Positions 1-8,936 of a stretch of 41,552 nt of DNA are shown here, piece by piece. The notes below the pieces were generated by a model. It did not search any database, was not told the DNA's origin, and worked only from the letters and a program-made list of their open reading frames with translations. This DNA is from Clostridia bacterium (GTDB lineage Bacteria > Bacillota > Clostridia > Christensenellales > DTU072), in contig JAFXIQ010000048.1 in assembly GCA_017533005.1 (NCBI GenBank), positions 1 to 41,552 on the forward strand. Direction: 5' to 3'. The position numbers were made by a program, and so were the translations under genes. How positions within the stretch are numbered: position 1 is the stretch's first letter; each line of letters starts with the position of its first letter.

Positions 1-24
1 CCCCCGACCACCCACCCCTACAAT

Positions 25-58
25 ACGCACCCAATCGCCTGACGGCGATGGGGTGCGT
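25..58. repeat. Long inverted repeat (hairpin) of unknown role
   Basis: Two 15-base arms (25-39 and 44-58, beginning ACGCACCC and ending GGGTGCGT) pair with one mismatch around the loop TGAC. No T-tract follows on either strand, so it is not a typical intrinsic terminator. It lies just before the GGCTAAAGCC repeats and may belong with them, or may be the end of a feature lying outside the window. The role is unknown. Confidence 0.6.
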
Positions 59-65
59 AATCATA

Positions 66-214
66 TAGGCTAAAGCCGAGCGGCATTTGGTTTGATATAC
101 TGGAGCTGTGGGCTACGTAGGCTAAAGCCGAGCGTGTGACGTTATTAAAAAGTATGAGCTAAAAGTGTAGGCTAAAGCCGTGCGGGTTACATCAGTATAG
201 GCTAAAGTAGTGAC
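66..214. repeat. Four degenerate 17-bp intergenic repeats (TAGGCTAAAGCCGAGCG)
   Basis: Copies start at 66, 118, 168 and 198. The first two are identical over 17 bases (TAGGCTAAAGCCGAGCG), the third has one change (GTGCG for GAGCG), and the fourth keeps TAGGCTAAAG and then diverges. A weaker relative (GAGCTAAAAGTGTAG) sits at 156-170. The core GGCTAAAGCC is itself an inverted repeat (GGCT/AGCC). Spacings of 52, 50 and 30 bases are not multiples of three, so this is not a coding repeat. No gene is visible in 1-358. The copies look like a decayed short-unit array, not a CRISPR: spacers and repeats are too short and irregular. Confidence 0.6.
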
Positions 215-315
215 ATACGGCGAGGGACTTGGCATAATGGGTAAAGCAGGCGATGTGATAGGTGTTGAGTTGATAGGGGGGTAAATTATATATTCAAAGC
301 CGATTTTTGCAATAG

Positions 316-341
316 AAAAGCCACTCTTGCGAGTGGCTTTT
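316..341 (-). terminator. Intrinsic terminator of gap
   Basis: Perfect 11-bp stem AAAAGCCACTC / GAGTGGCTTTT around loop TTGC, lying 18 bases beyond the gap stop codon. Read on the minus strand the stem ends in a T-tract, as expected for a Rho-independent terminator. Confidence 0.85.
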
Positions 342-358
342 GTTTAGTATAACCTAAA

Positions 359-1375
359 TTATTTTAGTTCGCTGAAGTATTTGATTGTGCGAACCATTTG
401 GCTGGTGTAGCTGTTTTCGTTGTCATACCATGATACAACTTGAACTTGGGTGCTGTCGCCCATGTTGATAACCATAGTTTGGGTTGCATCGAAGATTGAA
501 CCGTAGGTGCTACCGATGATGTCTGAAGATACGATTTCGTCTTCATTGTATGCGTATGATTCGGTTGCTGCTGCTTTCATAGCTGCGTTGATTTGGTCTT
601 TCGTTACAGTGCCTTCTACAACTGCTACTAGGATTGTTGTTGAACCAGTAGGAGTGGGAACGCGTTGTGCTGAACCGATTAGTTTACCGTTTAGTTCGGG
701 GATAACTAGACCGATAGCTTTTGCTGCGCCAGTGCTGTTAGGAACGATGTTGCATGCACATGCTCTACTACGACGTAGGTCACCCTTTCTTTGTGGGCCG
801 TCTAGAGGCATTTGGTCACCGGTGTATGCGTGAACGGTTGTCATGATACCTGATTTGATAGGTGCCAAATCGTTAAGAGCTTTTGCCATAGGTGCTAGGC
901 AGTTGGTTGTGCAAGATGCTGCTGAAATGATGTTGTCTTCAGGTTTAAGTGTGTTGTGGTTTACGTTGAAGACGATTGTGGGTAGGTCGTTACCTGCAGG
1001 TGCTGAAATAACAACTTTTCTTGCGCCAGCGTCGATGTGTGCTTGTGCTTTTGCTTTTGAGGTGTAGAAACCTGTGCATTCTAGAACTACGTCAACTTTT
1101 AGCTCGCCCCAAGGAAGTTCTGCTGCGTTAGCTTTTGCGTAGATGGTGATTTCTTTTCCATCAACGATGATTGAGCTGTCAGTAGCTTCAACTTTGTGTG
1201 AGTTAGCATAGTTGCCTTGCGTGCTGTCGTATTTTAGAAGATGAGCAAGCATTTTTGGGCTTGTGAGGTCGTTGATAGCAACAACTTCATATCCTTCTGC
1301 ACCGAACATTTGTCTGAAAGCTAGACGACCGATTCTGCCGAATCCGTTGATAGCAACTCTTACGTTATTTGCCAT
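359..1375 (-). CDS. gap: Glyceraldehyde-3-phosphate dehydrogenase, type I
   Basis: Cytoplasmic glycolytic enzyme that oxidises and phosphorylates glyceraldehyde 3-phosphate to 1,3-bisphosphoglycerate with NAD. The 338-residue length is normal. The N-terminal Rossmann motif NGFGRIGR is at 10-17, Asp36 fits NAD rather than NADP preference, the catalytic cysteine is in SCTTNC (Cys155), and the partner histidine is in HAYTGDQ (His182). The C-terminal WYDNE motif is intact. The segment around residues 206-212 contains two extra cysteines (RACACNIVP), which is unusual but does not touch the catalytic centre. An excellent GGAGG site lies about 8 bases before the ATG. It is transcribed alone from its own promoter, with a ~66-nt leader, and ends at a hairpin terminator. 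Confidence 0.97.
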   Translation of the reverse strand: MANNVRVAINGFGRIGRLAFRQMFGAEGYEVVAINDLTSPKMLAHLLKYDSTQGNYANSHKVEATDSSIIVDGKEITIYAKANAAELPWGELKVDVVLECTGFYTSKAKAQAHIDAGARKVVISAPAGNDLPTIVFNVNHNTLKPEDNIISAASCTTNCLAPMAKALNDLAPIKSGIMTTVHAYTGDQMPLDGPQRKGDLRRSRACACNIVPNSTGAAKAIGLVIPELNGKLIGSAQRVPTPTGSTTILVAVVEGTVTKDQINAAMKAAATESYAYNEDEIVSSDIIGSTYGSIFDATQTMVINMGDSTQVQVVSWYDNENSYTSQMVRTIKYFSELK

Positions 1376-1447
1376 ATTATAATCCTCCGAAAGATTTATT
1401 TTTGTTTTTTTATGTCCACCGTTTGTTAAACAAGTGTTTTCGTATAT

Positions 1448-1476
1448 ATAATAAACTTTTAGTTTATTTTTTGCAA
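1448..1476 (-). promoter_or_regulatory. gap promoter with embedded palindrome
   Basis: On the minus strand, TTGCAA (1471-1476) and TATTAT (1448-1453) are separated by 17 bases. The spacer and the edge of the -10 carry a perfect inverted repeat, AATAAACT-TTT-AGTTTATT (1450-1468), placed where a bound repressor would block RNA polymerase. The promoter is directly visible; the operator role is inference. Confidence 0.7.
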
Positions 1477-1527
1477 GTATTTATTATCTATATTCCTATT
1501 TTGCTATATAAAAATTAAGAAAATTCA

Positions 1528-3930
1528 TTATTTAGCTACAATATTGATAATTTTATCCTTGACGTAAATGACTTTTATAATTTGTTTGCCGTCGAGTAGT
1601 CCGAGTTCTTTTACCTTTTCCATTACTGCGTCTTCTTGTGAGCCTGCAGGTACCGTAACTCTTCCACGTACTTTACCCATTATTTGTACGGGGATTTCTA
1701 CTACGTCTGCAATTAGCTTAGCTGGGTCGTATACGGGGAATTTTTGCTCGTTAATCTTAGCTCCGTCGTTGACGATTTCGTACATTTCGCTCGTCATATG
1801 TGGAACAACAGGATTTAACAACAAACAAATTGTGTTGAGTTCTTTCTTGCTAACTTTGCCACGTGCGTAAATAGTGTTTAGTGCCGTCATTACAAACGCA
1901 ATAGCAGTGTTAAACTTGCAAGCTTCGTAGTCATCGTTGACTTTCTTAATTAGTGCGTCAAGGTTCAAGTCGCTTGTGTCGCATTCGTCAACAAGCATAT
2001 CTTGCAAATTCCAAAATCTGTTCATAAATCTTGCAGAACCCTTAATTCCATCTGAAGACCAAGGTGCGGGCTTTTCGTAATCACCGATGAACAATATGAA
2101 CAAACGTAATACGTCTGCGCCATATGCATTAACAACGTCGTCGGGGTTAACTACGTTACCCTTTGACTTGCTCATCTTCTCACCGTCTGAACCAAGTATC
2201 AAACCTTGCGTTGAACGGCGTAGATAGGGCTCGTCGTGTGTGATTGCGCCTATATCTTTAAGAAATTGATTCCAAAATCTTGAATAAATCAAGTGGCGTG
2301 TAACGTGTTCCATACCACCGTTGTACCAGTCGACTTGTCCCCAATATTTGTACGCTTCGGGCGTTACGATATGCTCGTTATCGTTAGGACTCATATAGCG
2401 TAAGAAATACCAGCTAGAACCAGCCCATTGTGGCATAGTATCGGTTTCTCTAGTTGCAGGTGCGCCACAAATAGGACACGTGGTGTTTACCCATTCGGTG
2501 CACTTGGAAAGTGGTGAAGATGCATCATCGGTAGGGGAGAAGTCTTCTAAATCAGGAAGTACTAGTGGTAAGTCTTCTTCCTTCATAGGAACTTGACCAC
2601 AATGCGGGCAGTTGATAATAGGAATCGGCTCGCCCCAATATCTTTGTCTGTTGAATGCCCAGTCTTTCATCTTGTAGTCGGTCTTTGCGTGACCTACACC
2701 AAGTTTCTCCATTTCTTCTATCATCTTCTTGATAGCAGGTTTAACCGTTAGTCCGTTAACTAGCGGAGAGTTAACCATAATTCCTGCACCTTCTTTAGCA
2801 CAATATGGTTCGACTTGAACATCAACGTCACTCTTAATGACTTCTACGATAGGTAGGTTGAATTTCTTAGCAAAATCCCAGTCGCGCTTATCGTGTGCGG
2901 GAACTGCCATTATTGCGCCAGTACCGTAATTCATCATAACGTAGTCGGCAGTAAATAGGGGAATTTCGGCTCCCGTAATAGGATTAATGGCTACCATACC
3001 TTCAATTTTTATACCAGTCTTGTCTTTGTTCATTTGAACGCGGTCGAACTCTTTTTTGAGTTTGGCTTGTTCTTGATAAGCGGTAACTTCTTCTTTATTC
3101 TCAACAACGTCAAAGTGTTCTTTTAGTAGGGGGTGTTCGGGCGATACTACTAGGAAAGTTGCACCGTAGATGGTGTCCGGACGCGTTGTATAAACTACTA
3201 GAGGATATTTGCCGTCGCCAACTTTTACTTCGAACGTAACGTCTGCACCGGTAGATTTGCCTATCCAATTTTGTTGTTCGATTTTAATGCGTTCAGGGAA
3301 TTGTAGGCCTTCTAGTCCACTCAACAATCTGTCAGCATATTTTCTTATGCGCAAGAACCATACGTCCTTTTCTTTTTGAACGACTTCTGCGCCACATCTA
3401 TCGCAAATTCCGCCTTGGCTCTCTTCGTTAGCAAGAACAACCTTACAAACAGGACAGAAGTTGACTTGTGTGGTCGATTTGTATGCAAGACCTTTTTTGA
3501 ACATTTGTAAAAATACCCATTGAGTCCACTTGTAGTAGTCGGGTTGGGTGGTATCAATCGTTCTATCCCAGCAGAATGAATAACCGATTTTTTTGAGTTG
3601 TTCTTCAAACTTAACTATGTTCTTGTCTGTAACAAGTCTAGGATGTTGCTTGGTTTGCATAGCGTAGTTTTCCGTGGGAAGTCCAAACGCATCGTATCCG
3701 ATAGGAAATAGTACGTTGTAGCCTTCTAGACGCTTTTTACGAGCAATAACTTCCATAGATGAAAACGCTCTTATGTGACCAACGTGTAGGCCTGCTCCGC
3801 TTGGGTACGGGAACTCGATTAGTCCGTAAAACTTAGGCTTCGAATAATCGTACTTCTCAAATACCTTTTCGTTGTACCAATAATCTTGCCACTTCTTTTC
3901 TACTGCTTTAAAATTGTATTCTTTTGCCAT
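1528..3930 (-). CDS. leuS: Leucyl-tRNA synthetase
   Basis: Charges tRNA-Leu with leucine in the cytoplasm. The 800-residue protein is a complete bacterial-type LeuRS. The class I HIGH motif appears as HVGH (49-52) and the KMSKS loop as KMSKS (585-589). Between them lies the CP1 editing insertion, which includes a TRPDTIYGATF stretch, and there are paired cysteine clusters (CPVC/CDRC and CPHC/CPIC) typical of zinc-binding inserts. The C-terminal anticodon-binding and LeuRS end domains follow. The start is preceded by a modest GTAGG site. A TATAAT-like -10 (3956-3961, minus) sits about 25 bases upstream without a clear -35. No T-box leader fits in the short intergenic region, although T-boxes commonly control this gene in Firmicutes. 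Confidence 0.97.
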   Translation of the reverse strand: MAKEYNFKAVEKKWQDYWYNEKVFEKYDYSKPKFYGLIEFPYPSGAGLHVGHIRAFSSMEVIARKKRLEGYNVLFPIGYDAFGLPTENYAMQTKQHPRLVTDKNIVKFEEQLKKIGYSFCWDRTIDTTQPDYYKWTQWVFLQMFKKGLAYKSTTQVNFCPVCKVVLANEESQGGICDRCGAEVVQKEKDVWFLRIRKYADRLLSGLEGLQFPERIKIEQQNWIGKSTGADVTFEVKVGDGKYPLVVYTTRPDTIYGATFLVVSPEHPLLKEHFDVVENKEEVTAYQEQAKLKKEFDRVQMNKDKTGIKIEGMVAINPITGAEIPLFTADYVMMNYGTGAIMAVPAHDKRDWDFAKKFNLPIVEVIKSDVDVQVEPYCAKEGAGIMVNSPLVNGLTVKPAIKKMIEEMEKLGVGHAKTDYKMKDWAFNRQRYWGEPIPIINCPHCGQVPMKEEDLPLVLPDLEDFSPTDDASSPLSKCTEWVNTTCPICGAPATRETDTMPQWAGSSWYFLRYMSPNDNEHIVTPEAYKYWGQVDWYNGGMEHVTRHLIYSRFWNQFLKDIGAITHDEPYLRRSTQGLILGSDGEKMSKSKGNVVNPDDVVNAYGADVLRLFILFIGDYEKPAPWSSDGIKGSARFMNRFWNLQDMLVDECDTSDLNLDALIKKVNDDYEACKFNTAIAFVMTALNTIYARGKVSKKELNTICLLLNPVVPHMTSEMYEIVNDGAKINEQKFPVYDPAKLIADVVEIPVQIMGKVRGRVTVPAGSQEDAVMEKVKELGLLDGKQIIKVIYVKDKIINIVAK

Positions 3931-3993
3931 TTTAGTTACCTACTAAATTTTTATTATTATAAAGAATATCACGAATAGCTCCATAAATCAAGT

Positions 3994-4007
3994 AATCGCG
4001 CGCGATT
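3994..4007. other. CG-alternating palindrome between leuS and the ABC operon
   Basis: A perfect 14-bp palindrome, AATCGCGCGCGATT, stands out in the AT-rich divergent intergenic region. It lies upstream of the leuS -10 on one side and about 28 bases upstream of the -35 of the ABC operon on the other. Similar CGCG runs occur in other promoter regions of the window (19126, 30303, 31876, 31913). It could be an operator; that is inference. Confidence 0.45.
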
Positions 4008-4034
4008 GTTCACATAAATAACACTTAACTTGTC

Positions 4035-4063
4035 TTGCGTTTATTAATAAAATGTAGTATAAT
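4035..4063 (+). promoter_or_regulatory. Promoter of the ABC transporter operon
   Basis: TTGCGT (4035-4040), a 17-base spacer and a perfect TATAAT (4058-4063). The first ATG of the downstream gene begins 6 bases after the -10, so transcription should start at or next to that ATG, giving a leaderless message or, if the second ATG is used, a ~27-nt leader. Confidence 0.75.
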
Positions 4064-4069
4064 CGTACC

Positions 4070-5545
4070 ATGACGACTTTAAAGAAGATTTTTACCATGA
4101 AAAATATGATGATTGCGGTGGCTGTTCTCGTCACCGTTGCTCTCGTTACGACTTCTATCGTCATATCTACGAAAAAAGGTACTCCTGCAAAAGGTAACAT
4201 CACTAATGAAGACTTTTTCGAAGAGATTCCCGTTAGGTACAGCCCCGAAACGAGAACGCTTTTTACAAATAATTTAAGAAAATACCTATCACTATTTTTC
4301 GGATTTGAAATAGAATCGGCAAGAATTCTCGCCGACCCGTTAATGAACTATCTTATGAGTGCGGAAATAACTGCGGAAAAGGCCATTGATTTGACTGAAT
4401 ATCTAATAAGTTCAGTTTCCCCAGACGGAGAAAATAAAGGTGAAGTCGACGGCTTTGGCTCGGTTATTTTGTTCTTCTGCGATTTGGAGTTTGATGAACA
4501 AACGGGTACCCTTAAAAAGGTAACTTGGGCGCCTGAAAACCACATTCTTGATATTTTTACAAAAATAAATTACGGAGCCGTAGTACAAGATATTATAGAA
4601 AATACTGCGCTTACTTCTACCGATATGGGCAAGCTTATTTTTGCGCTTATGGGTAGCGAGGATAACAGCGAAGAAGAGAGCAAATTCGTATCCTTATTTA
4701 TTGAAGCAGTAACCGGATTACAACTCGTTGGCGAGTTTTTCACTACGGGTGGCTCGACTTGGGAAGCGCGTTACGTAGGCGAAATGATTTATGAGCTCGG
4801 CATCGGTTTAAAGATGCTAGTAGATAGCGACAACGGAATCAAGAACGTATTATCGGCACTAGGCTTGGATAGAGAAATCATTATCCCCGACGGCTATGAA
4901 GATATGAAAGACCAAATCGGTGTTGACGTAGTGGCTTTACTAGGTGGCCTTGACGCGATTAACGGTTTAATTAAAGATATCCGTGACGTTACTGAATTTG
5001 CAGTTTATTTCTTGAGTGAAATGGCAGTTAATATTGAGAATAAGGCTTTTGAGGCTATTTCTTGGGCTACCGATGAAAATACGGCGAATCCTATGGCGCA
5101 TCGCGCTTATTCTATGATTTCTCTCGCTAGGTCGGCAAAACAAGGTTTGGAATATGCTTTTTCTAAAAGTACAACAATTAAAAATACCGATACGTTAACG
5201 GCTAAGTTGGTTTCTTTTAGACTACAATTAGAGAATTTAAACGGTGGAATCCCTGCAGACAAGTTCCTTGAGCGTGAACAAGAAATAACCGAAGAAACTG
5301 CAAATTATATTGCGCATACTTTGGCTGTCGCAAACGACTATAAGGATATTAAAGATACGGATGGAGTTTTGCTACTAACTAGCGACAAGATTAACGACTT
5401 AAAAGCACATCTCGCGTTCTACGACGAGACGAATATAGATTTGAAGGGCACGGCAAGCGTTTACGCATTAACGTGGATAATAACGGCTTACGTGAGAATT
5501 GCTGAAGAGCTCAACATTACGGAAGAGCTTTTCCCGACAATCTAA
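4070..5545 (+). CDS. Membrane-anchored protein of unknown function, first gene of an ABC-exporter operon
   Basis: I do not recognise this 491-residue protein. A positively charged N-terminus is followed by a hydrophobic stretch (about 14-33) without a lipobox cysteine, suggesting an uncleaved anchor or signal peptide with the remaining ~455 residues outside the membrane. The rest is acidic and rich in predicted helix, with several hydrophobic repeats and no cysteine-rich or catalytic motif that I can identify. Two starts are possible: ATG 4070, which coincides with the predicted transcription start (leaderless), or ATG 4097, preceded by AAAGAAGA at a reasonable distance; the hydrophobic segment is kept either way. 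The ABC ATPase begins 11 bases downstream behind AAAGGAG. It may be an extracytoplasmic accessory or substrate-handling partner of the transporter; that is inference from position only. Confidence 0.8.
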   Translation: MTTLKKIFTMKNMMIAVAVLVTVALVTTSIVISTKKGTPAKGNITNEDFFEEIPVRYSPETRTLFTNNLRKYLSLFFGFEIESARILADPLMNYLMSAEITAEKAIDLTEYLISSVSPDGENKGEVDGFGSVILFFCDLEFDEQTGTLKKVTWAPENHILDIFTKINYGAVVQDIIENTALTSTDMGKLIFALMGSEDNSEEESKFVSLFIEAVTGLQLVGEFFTTGGSTWEARYVGEMIYELGIGLKMLVDSDNGIKNVLSALGLDREIIIPDGYEDMKDQIGVDVVALLGGLDAINGLIKDIRDVTEFAVYFLSEMAVNIENKAFEAISWATDENTANPMAHRAYSMISLARSAKQGLEYAFSKSTTIKNTDTLTAKLVSFRLQLENLNGGIPADKFLEREQEITEETANYIAHTLAVANDYKDIKDTDGVLLLTSDKINDLKAHLAFYDETNIDLKGTASVYALTWIITAYVRIAEELNITEELFPTI

Positions 5546-5556
5546 AGGAGTATATT

Positions 5557-6216
5557 ATGGTGATATTATCGGTCAAGAACGTTTCTAAAAGTTTCGTTGA
5601 GGGCGTTAAAGTCCTTGACAACGTAAGCGTTGATATCGAAAAAGGCGATTTCGTGTCTATCGTAGGACAATCGGGCTCGGGTAAGTCTACGTTACTCACT
5701 ATTATGGGTGGTATCGATAGGCCTAGTTCGGGTAGCGTTACGATTGACGGTAAAGATATTACGGAAATGAGTGAAAAAGAGCTCGCAGTTCTTCGTAGAA
5801 CAAAGGTGGGCTTCGTGTTCCAATTCTTTAACCTTGCACCATATCTAACCGTTCGCGAAAATATTATGCTACCACTTATTTTAGGTGGTAAAGTTACTAA
5901 AGAACAAGAGATAGAAATAGATAAAATTATGGAAAGAGTGGGTATCAGTCAATATGCAGACAGATTACCATCTAAACTTTCCGGTGGTGAACAACAAAGA
6001 GTAGCAATTGCTAGGGGACTGATTTTCTCGCCAGAAATTATTTTCCTTGACGAACCTACGGGAAACCTTGACAGTAAAACCGGTGTGGAAATTATGGAGC
6101 TACTCAAGAGTATTAACCAAAACATCGGTACTACCATTATCCAAGTAACGCACAGTACTTCATACGCCGAATACGGCAATAAAATCATTACGATTAAAGA
6201 CGGTAAAATTATCTAA
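5557..6216 (+). CDS. ABC transporter ATP-binding protein (LolD/MacB class)
   Basis: Nucleotide-binding subunit that powers the adjoining FtsX-type permease. In the 219-residue sequence the Walker A is GQSGSGKST (38-46), the Q-loop glutamine is Gln89, the signature is LSGGEQQ (141-147), the Walker B is IIFLDEP (161-167, catalytic Glu166) followed by a D-loop, and the switch histidine is His199. This is the compact form found in LolD, MacB, FtsE-like and peptide-export systems. The start follows AAAGGAG. The stop overlaps the permease ATG by one base (TAATG), which indicates translational coupling. Confidence 0.93.
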   Translation: MVILSVKNVSKSFVEGVKVLDNVSVDIEKGDFVSIVGQSGSGKSTLLTIMGGIDRPSSGSVTIDGKDITEMSEKELAVLRRTKVGFVFQFFNLAPYLTVRENIMLPLILGGKVTKEQEIEIDKIMERVGISQYADRLPSKLSGGEQQRVAIARGLIFSPEIIFLDEPTGNLDSKTGVEIMELLKSINQNIGTTIIQVTHSTSYAEYGNKIITIKDGKII

Positions 6217-8741
6217 TGGGAACACTTTTACGACATACGATTAGAAGCTCGGATAGCAACAAAGGACAGGTTGCCATAATCATAATTACGGTTATGGTAG
6301 TTACTGCTATGCTGTTCGTTGCGCTAACTATGTTCGACGTTTTCTATAATATCAATATGAACGAAAACGACCGTGTCGCGCAAGGAGCAGATATGCTTCT
6401 CGGCTCCAACACGGATTCTATGGAGTTTTTCTCGCAGTCTAGACTAGAAAGATGCTTGGAAGAAGGTGATATCAAAAATTACTATACCTTCTCAAAATTT
6501 AGCTCCATACTTAAGACCGACGAGGTTTCTCGCGTTGTGCTAGTTGAAGCTACGGATATGTCGAAATACTTGGCAGAGCATACCTTAAAGTATATAGATG
6601 AGTTCAATGAAAAAACGCCAAACCCCGACGTTTATTACCCGGAAAGCGGGGCGTATAATAATGTCATCGTGGGCGAAACGTTCGCTAAAAACGCCGACAT
6701 AAAAGTGGGAGATTTAATCGAAATATATCTACCTACTCACAATAAGTATACACAACTTCTTGTTAAATACATCGCTAAAAATGAAGGCATTTTCGGCTCT
6801 AACGCGGATATAAACGTACTTGTAGATTACGAAGCAGTAGGCGCTAGCGGACAAATAACGGCAGCGTATATAAATTTCACTTCGCCTAATCTATATGATA
6901 AGTATGAAAAGATTTTCCAAGAAGAATTCCCATCGGTAGACGTAGGAGAAGGCAATCGCGAAAGCGACGTTATGGACATAGTCCGCAATAACACGTCACT
7001 GCTTATTATCGGCTTGATTTTCCTTGTCGCAATGATGATGATTATTCTATTCACGGCGTATTTAATCATCGCTAGAAACCGTATGAACGAGATGGTCGTG
7101 TTTAAGTCTGCAGGCGCTACGCCTACACAAATTACTTTCATTATGCTACTCGAAGTCGTGTTCTATGCAGTTATCGGCGGAGTTATGGGACTAGCGTTAG
7201 GAAGAGCGCTTATGGGTATAGCAGTTTATAAGATTTTACCACTCGTTCACAACGCTATTAACTACGCTATATGGAAATATATAGTTGCTTTCATTTGTGC
7301 AATTTTGGTAACCATTTGCGCTGCAGTGGGTCCTATAATTAAGGTAAGTAGAAAATCGGTAAGAGAATTAACTTCGAGCTCACAAAAGGTTGCAAAGCCT
7401 GTAAACGTATGGGTTTTCGTTGCGATTACGATAGTGCTTGTAGGTACTACGATAGGCTATAAATTTATGTCGGGAACGGCTGTTCTCGTTATGAGCGTAG
7501 TACTGCTTATCATAATGATTGCCTGGGTTTATTGCGCTATTTACTATACGATAAAGGGCGTTAGCTTTTTGATGAAAAAGATTAAACCGGCGGGAGCTTT
7601 TTCTCTAGCAGGTAGGACGGTAGAAAGAAACGGCGCAATGCATACGGTTACTATACTTCTTGCGGTTGTAATCGCGTTCTCTTTCTTGGTCGTCGAAGTA
7701 GTAGATTTGGTTAAAGCTGCAACCGTACCTTTCCGTTCGAGATATGACGCTGAATATACTGTGTTATTAAACCAAGAACCTAGTGATAAAGGCTACGACG
7801 GGGTTAACGAGTACATAAAAAGTATAGACGGAATAAGTGATAGTGGATATTTTAATTCTAAAGACTTCATTATGCCCGGCACCGAAGACGACGAGTGGAC
7901 CATTTACGGCGTTAGCGATTATCAAACACTAGCTCATTGTTCTTCGGGTGGTTTGTCGGAAGGTTTCGAAAGTGAATGGAACAACACCCCCAATGCTCTA
8001 GTTGTTTCGCAAGATATGCTACTTCGCTATAGGTGGAAGGTGGGCGATACCATTAGGACAAAGGTCGATTCTCTGGACTTCCAATATGAAGAAGTGGAAT
8101 TCAAGATTGTAGGCGTAGATTACTCGGTTACGGAGTACGATAGGATTGCTTATGCGAAGCACTCGGCTATTGAAAAATACTCGGGTTATTCCATTTATCT
8201 TATCCAAAAAGCAGATGACGTAGACGTCAACGATGCGTTTATTTCACTTCGTAACGGAGTGGAAGCTCTTAAATATAAGAATTGCTACGCGCTTACCTTC
8301 GATGAATGGGCTTATGCAACGACAAAGAACTTGAGCGGTATAGGACTTCTTCTAACATTCTTGCAAATAGCCGTCTACGTCGTGGGATTTATGGGACTTG
8401 TAAACCTTTCGATTGTTACGGTTTTCGATAGAAAACGCGAAATTAACCTATACAAACTATCAGGTATGTCGTCGAAAGATTATATGGCCTTTGCGTTCGG
8501 CGAAGGTGTTATCGTGGCGCTTTCCGGTGGTATTATCGGTCTGATTATCGGCTTCATAATGAATCAGCTTCTACCTAATATGGGCTCCATTGTAGATAAA
8601 TTCTTGGCTTATCAGATTTTCCCGTTAAGCGTTTTGGTGATATTTGTAATAGCTTTCGCGCTGTTCGTTCTATTGTGGCAGTTGATAGCAGTAGCGAATA
8701 GGAAGAGTAAGCTCTCTTCATTTAACGAAAGAACGATGTAA
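6216..8741 (+). CDS. FtsX/MacB-type ABC transporter permease, duplicated form
   Basis: Integral membrane partner of the preceding ATPase. The 841 residues show the layout of long Firmicutes FtsX permeases: a first membrane helix (about 18-40), a large extracytoplasmic MacB_PCD-like domain (about 45-245), a block of membrane helices (about 250-390), further helices (about 395-500), a second extracytoplasmic domain (about 510-690), and a final three-helix FtsX block (about 705-830). This class works by mechanotransmission and is used for lipoprotein, peptide or antibiotic handling rather than classical solute import. The substrate cannot be inferred. A strong terminator follows immediately, so the operon is three genes. 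Confidence 0.9.
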   Translation: MGTLLRHTIRSSDSNKGQVAIIIITVMVVTAMLFVALTMFDVFYNINMNENDRVAQGADMLLGSNTDSMEFFSQSRLERCLEEGDIKNYYTFSKFSSILKTDEVSRVVLVEATDMSKYLAEHTLKYIDEFNEKTPNPDVYYPESGAYNNVIVGETFAKNADIKVGDLIEIYLPTHNKYTQLLVKYIAKNEGIFGSNADINVLVDYEAVGASGQITAAYINFTSPNLYDKYEKIFQEEFPSVDVGEGNRESDVMDIVRNNTSLLIIGLIFLVAMMMIILFTAYLIIARNRMNEMVVFKSAGATPTQITFIMLLEVVFYAVIGGVMGLALGRALMGIAVYKILPLVHNAINYAIWKYIVAFICAILVTICAAVGPIIKVSRKSVRELTSSSQKVAKPVNVWVFVAITIVLVGTTIGYKFMSGTAVLVMSVVLLIIMIAWVYCAIYYTIKGVSFLMKKIKPAGAFSLAGRTVERNGAMHTVTILLAVVIAFSFLVVEVVDLVKAATVPFRSRYDAEYTVLLNQEPSDKGYDGVNEYIKSIDGISDSGYFNSKDFIMPGTEDDEWTIYGVSDYQTLAHCSSGGLSEGFESEWNNTPNALVVSQDMLLRYRWKVGDTIRTKVDSLDFQYEEVEFKIVGVDYSVTEYDRIAYAKHSAIEKYSGYSIYLIQKADDVDVNDAFISLRNGVEALKYKNCYALTFDEWAYATTKNLSGIGLLLTFLQIAVYVVGFMGLVNLSIVTVFDRKREINLYKLSGMSSKDYMAFAFGEGVIVALSGGIIGLIIGFIMNQLLPNMGSIVDKFLAYQIFPLSVLVIFVIAFALFVLLWQLIAVANRKSKLSSFNERTM

Positions 8742-8744
8742 AAC

Positions 8745-8770
8745 AAAACTTGCCGGAAAGGCAAGTTTTT
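8745..8770 (+). terminator. Intrinsic terminator of the ABC operon
   Basis: A 10-bp stem AAAACTTGCC / GGCAAGTTTT with loop GGAAA, ending in a T-run, starting 4 bases after the permease stop. The following ~165 bases up to tyrS hold only a probable promoter. Confidence 0.9.
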
Positions 8771-8863
8771 CGTTAGGAGCGCATCGTGTGTAATTATCTT
8801 TTTAGAAAGTGTTATTATATATTTTATTTTATTTAAGGCGTATTGTTTGCAATATCAGTTCGG

Positions 8864-8894
8864 TTGTGGTAAACTCTTTCTATAGCATTATAAT
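8864..8894 (+). promoter_or_regulatory. Probable tyrS promoter
   Basis: A perfect TATAAT (8889-8894) lies about 43 bases before the tyrS ATG. The best upstream hexamer, TTGTGG (8864-8869), is 19 bases away, so the -35 assignment is weak. No T-box sequence is visible in the leader. Confidence 0.4.
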
Positions 8895-8936
8895 AGGCTA
8901 CTTCTATGATTAATTTACCGTAAAGAGGTTATAAAT

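Noticed and set aside
66..214. CRISPR array
   Set aside because: Only three good copies of 17 bases with irregular 13-35-base gaps; no cas genes.
1415..1440. Rex or CcpA operator in the gap leader (TTGTTAAACAA)
   Set aside because: Only a half-like site; lacks the full TTGTTAA-N4-TTAACAA form.
8771..8936. T-box riboswitch expected upstream of tyrS (and leuS, metG)
   Set aside because: The intergenic regions are short and contain no T-box core (AGGGTGG-type) or terminator/antiterminator pair, so none is claimed.
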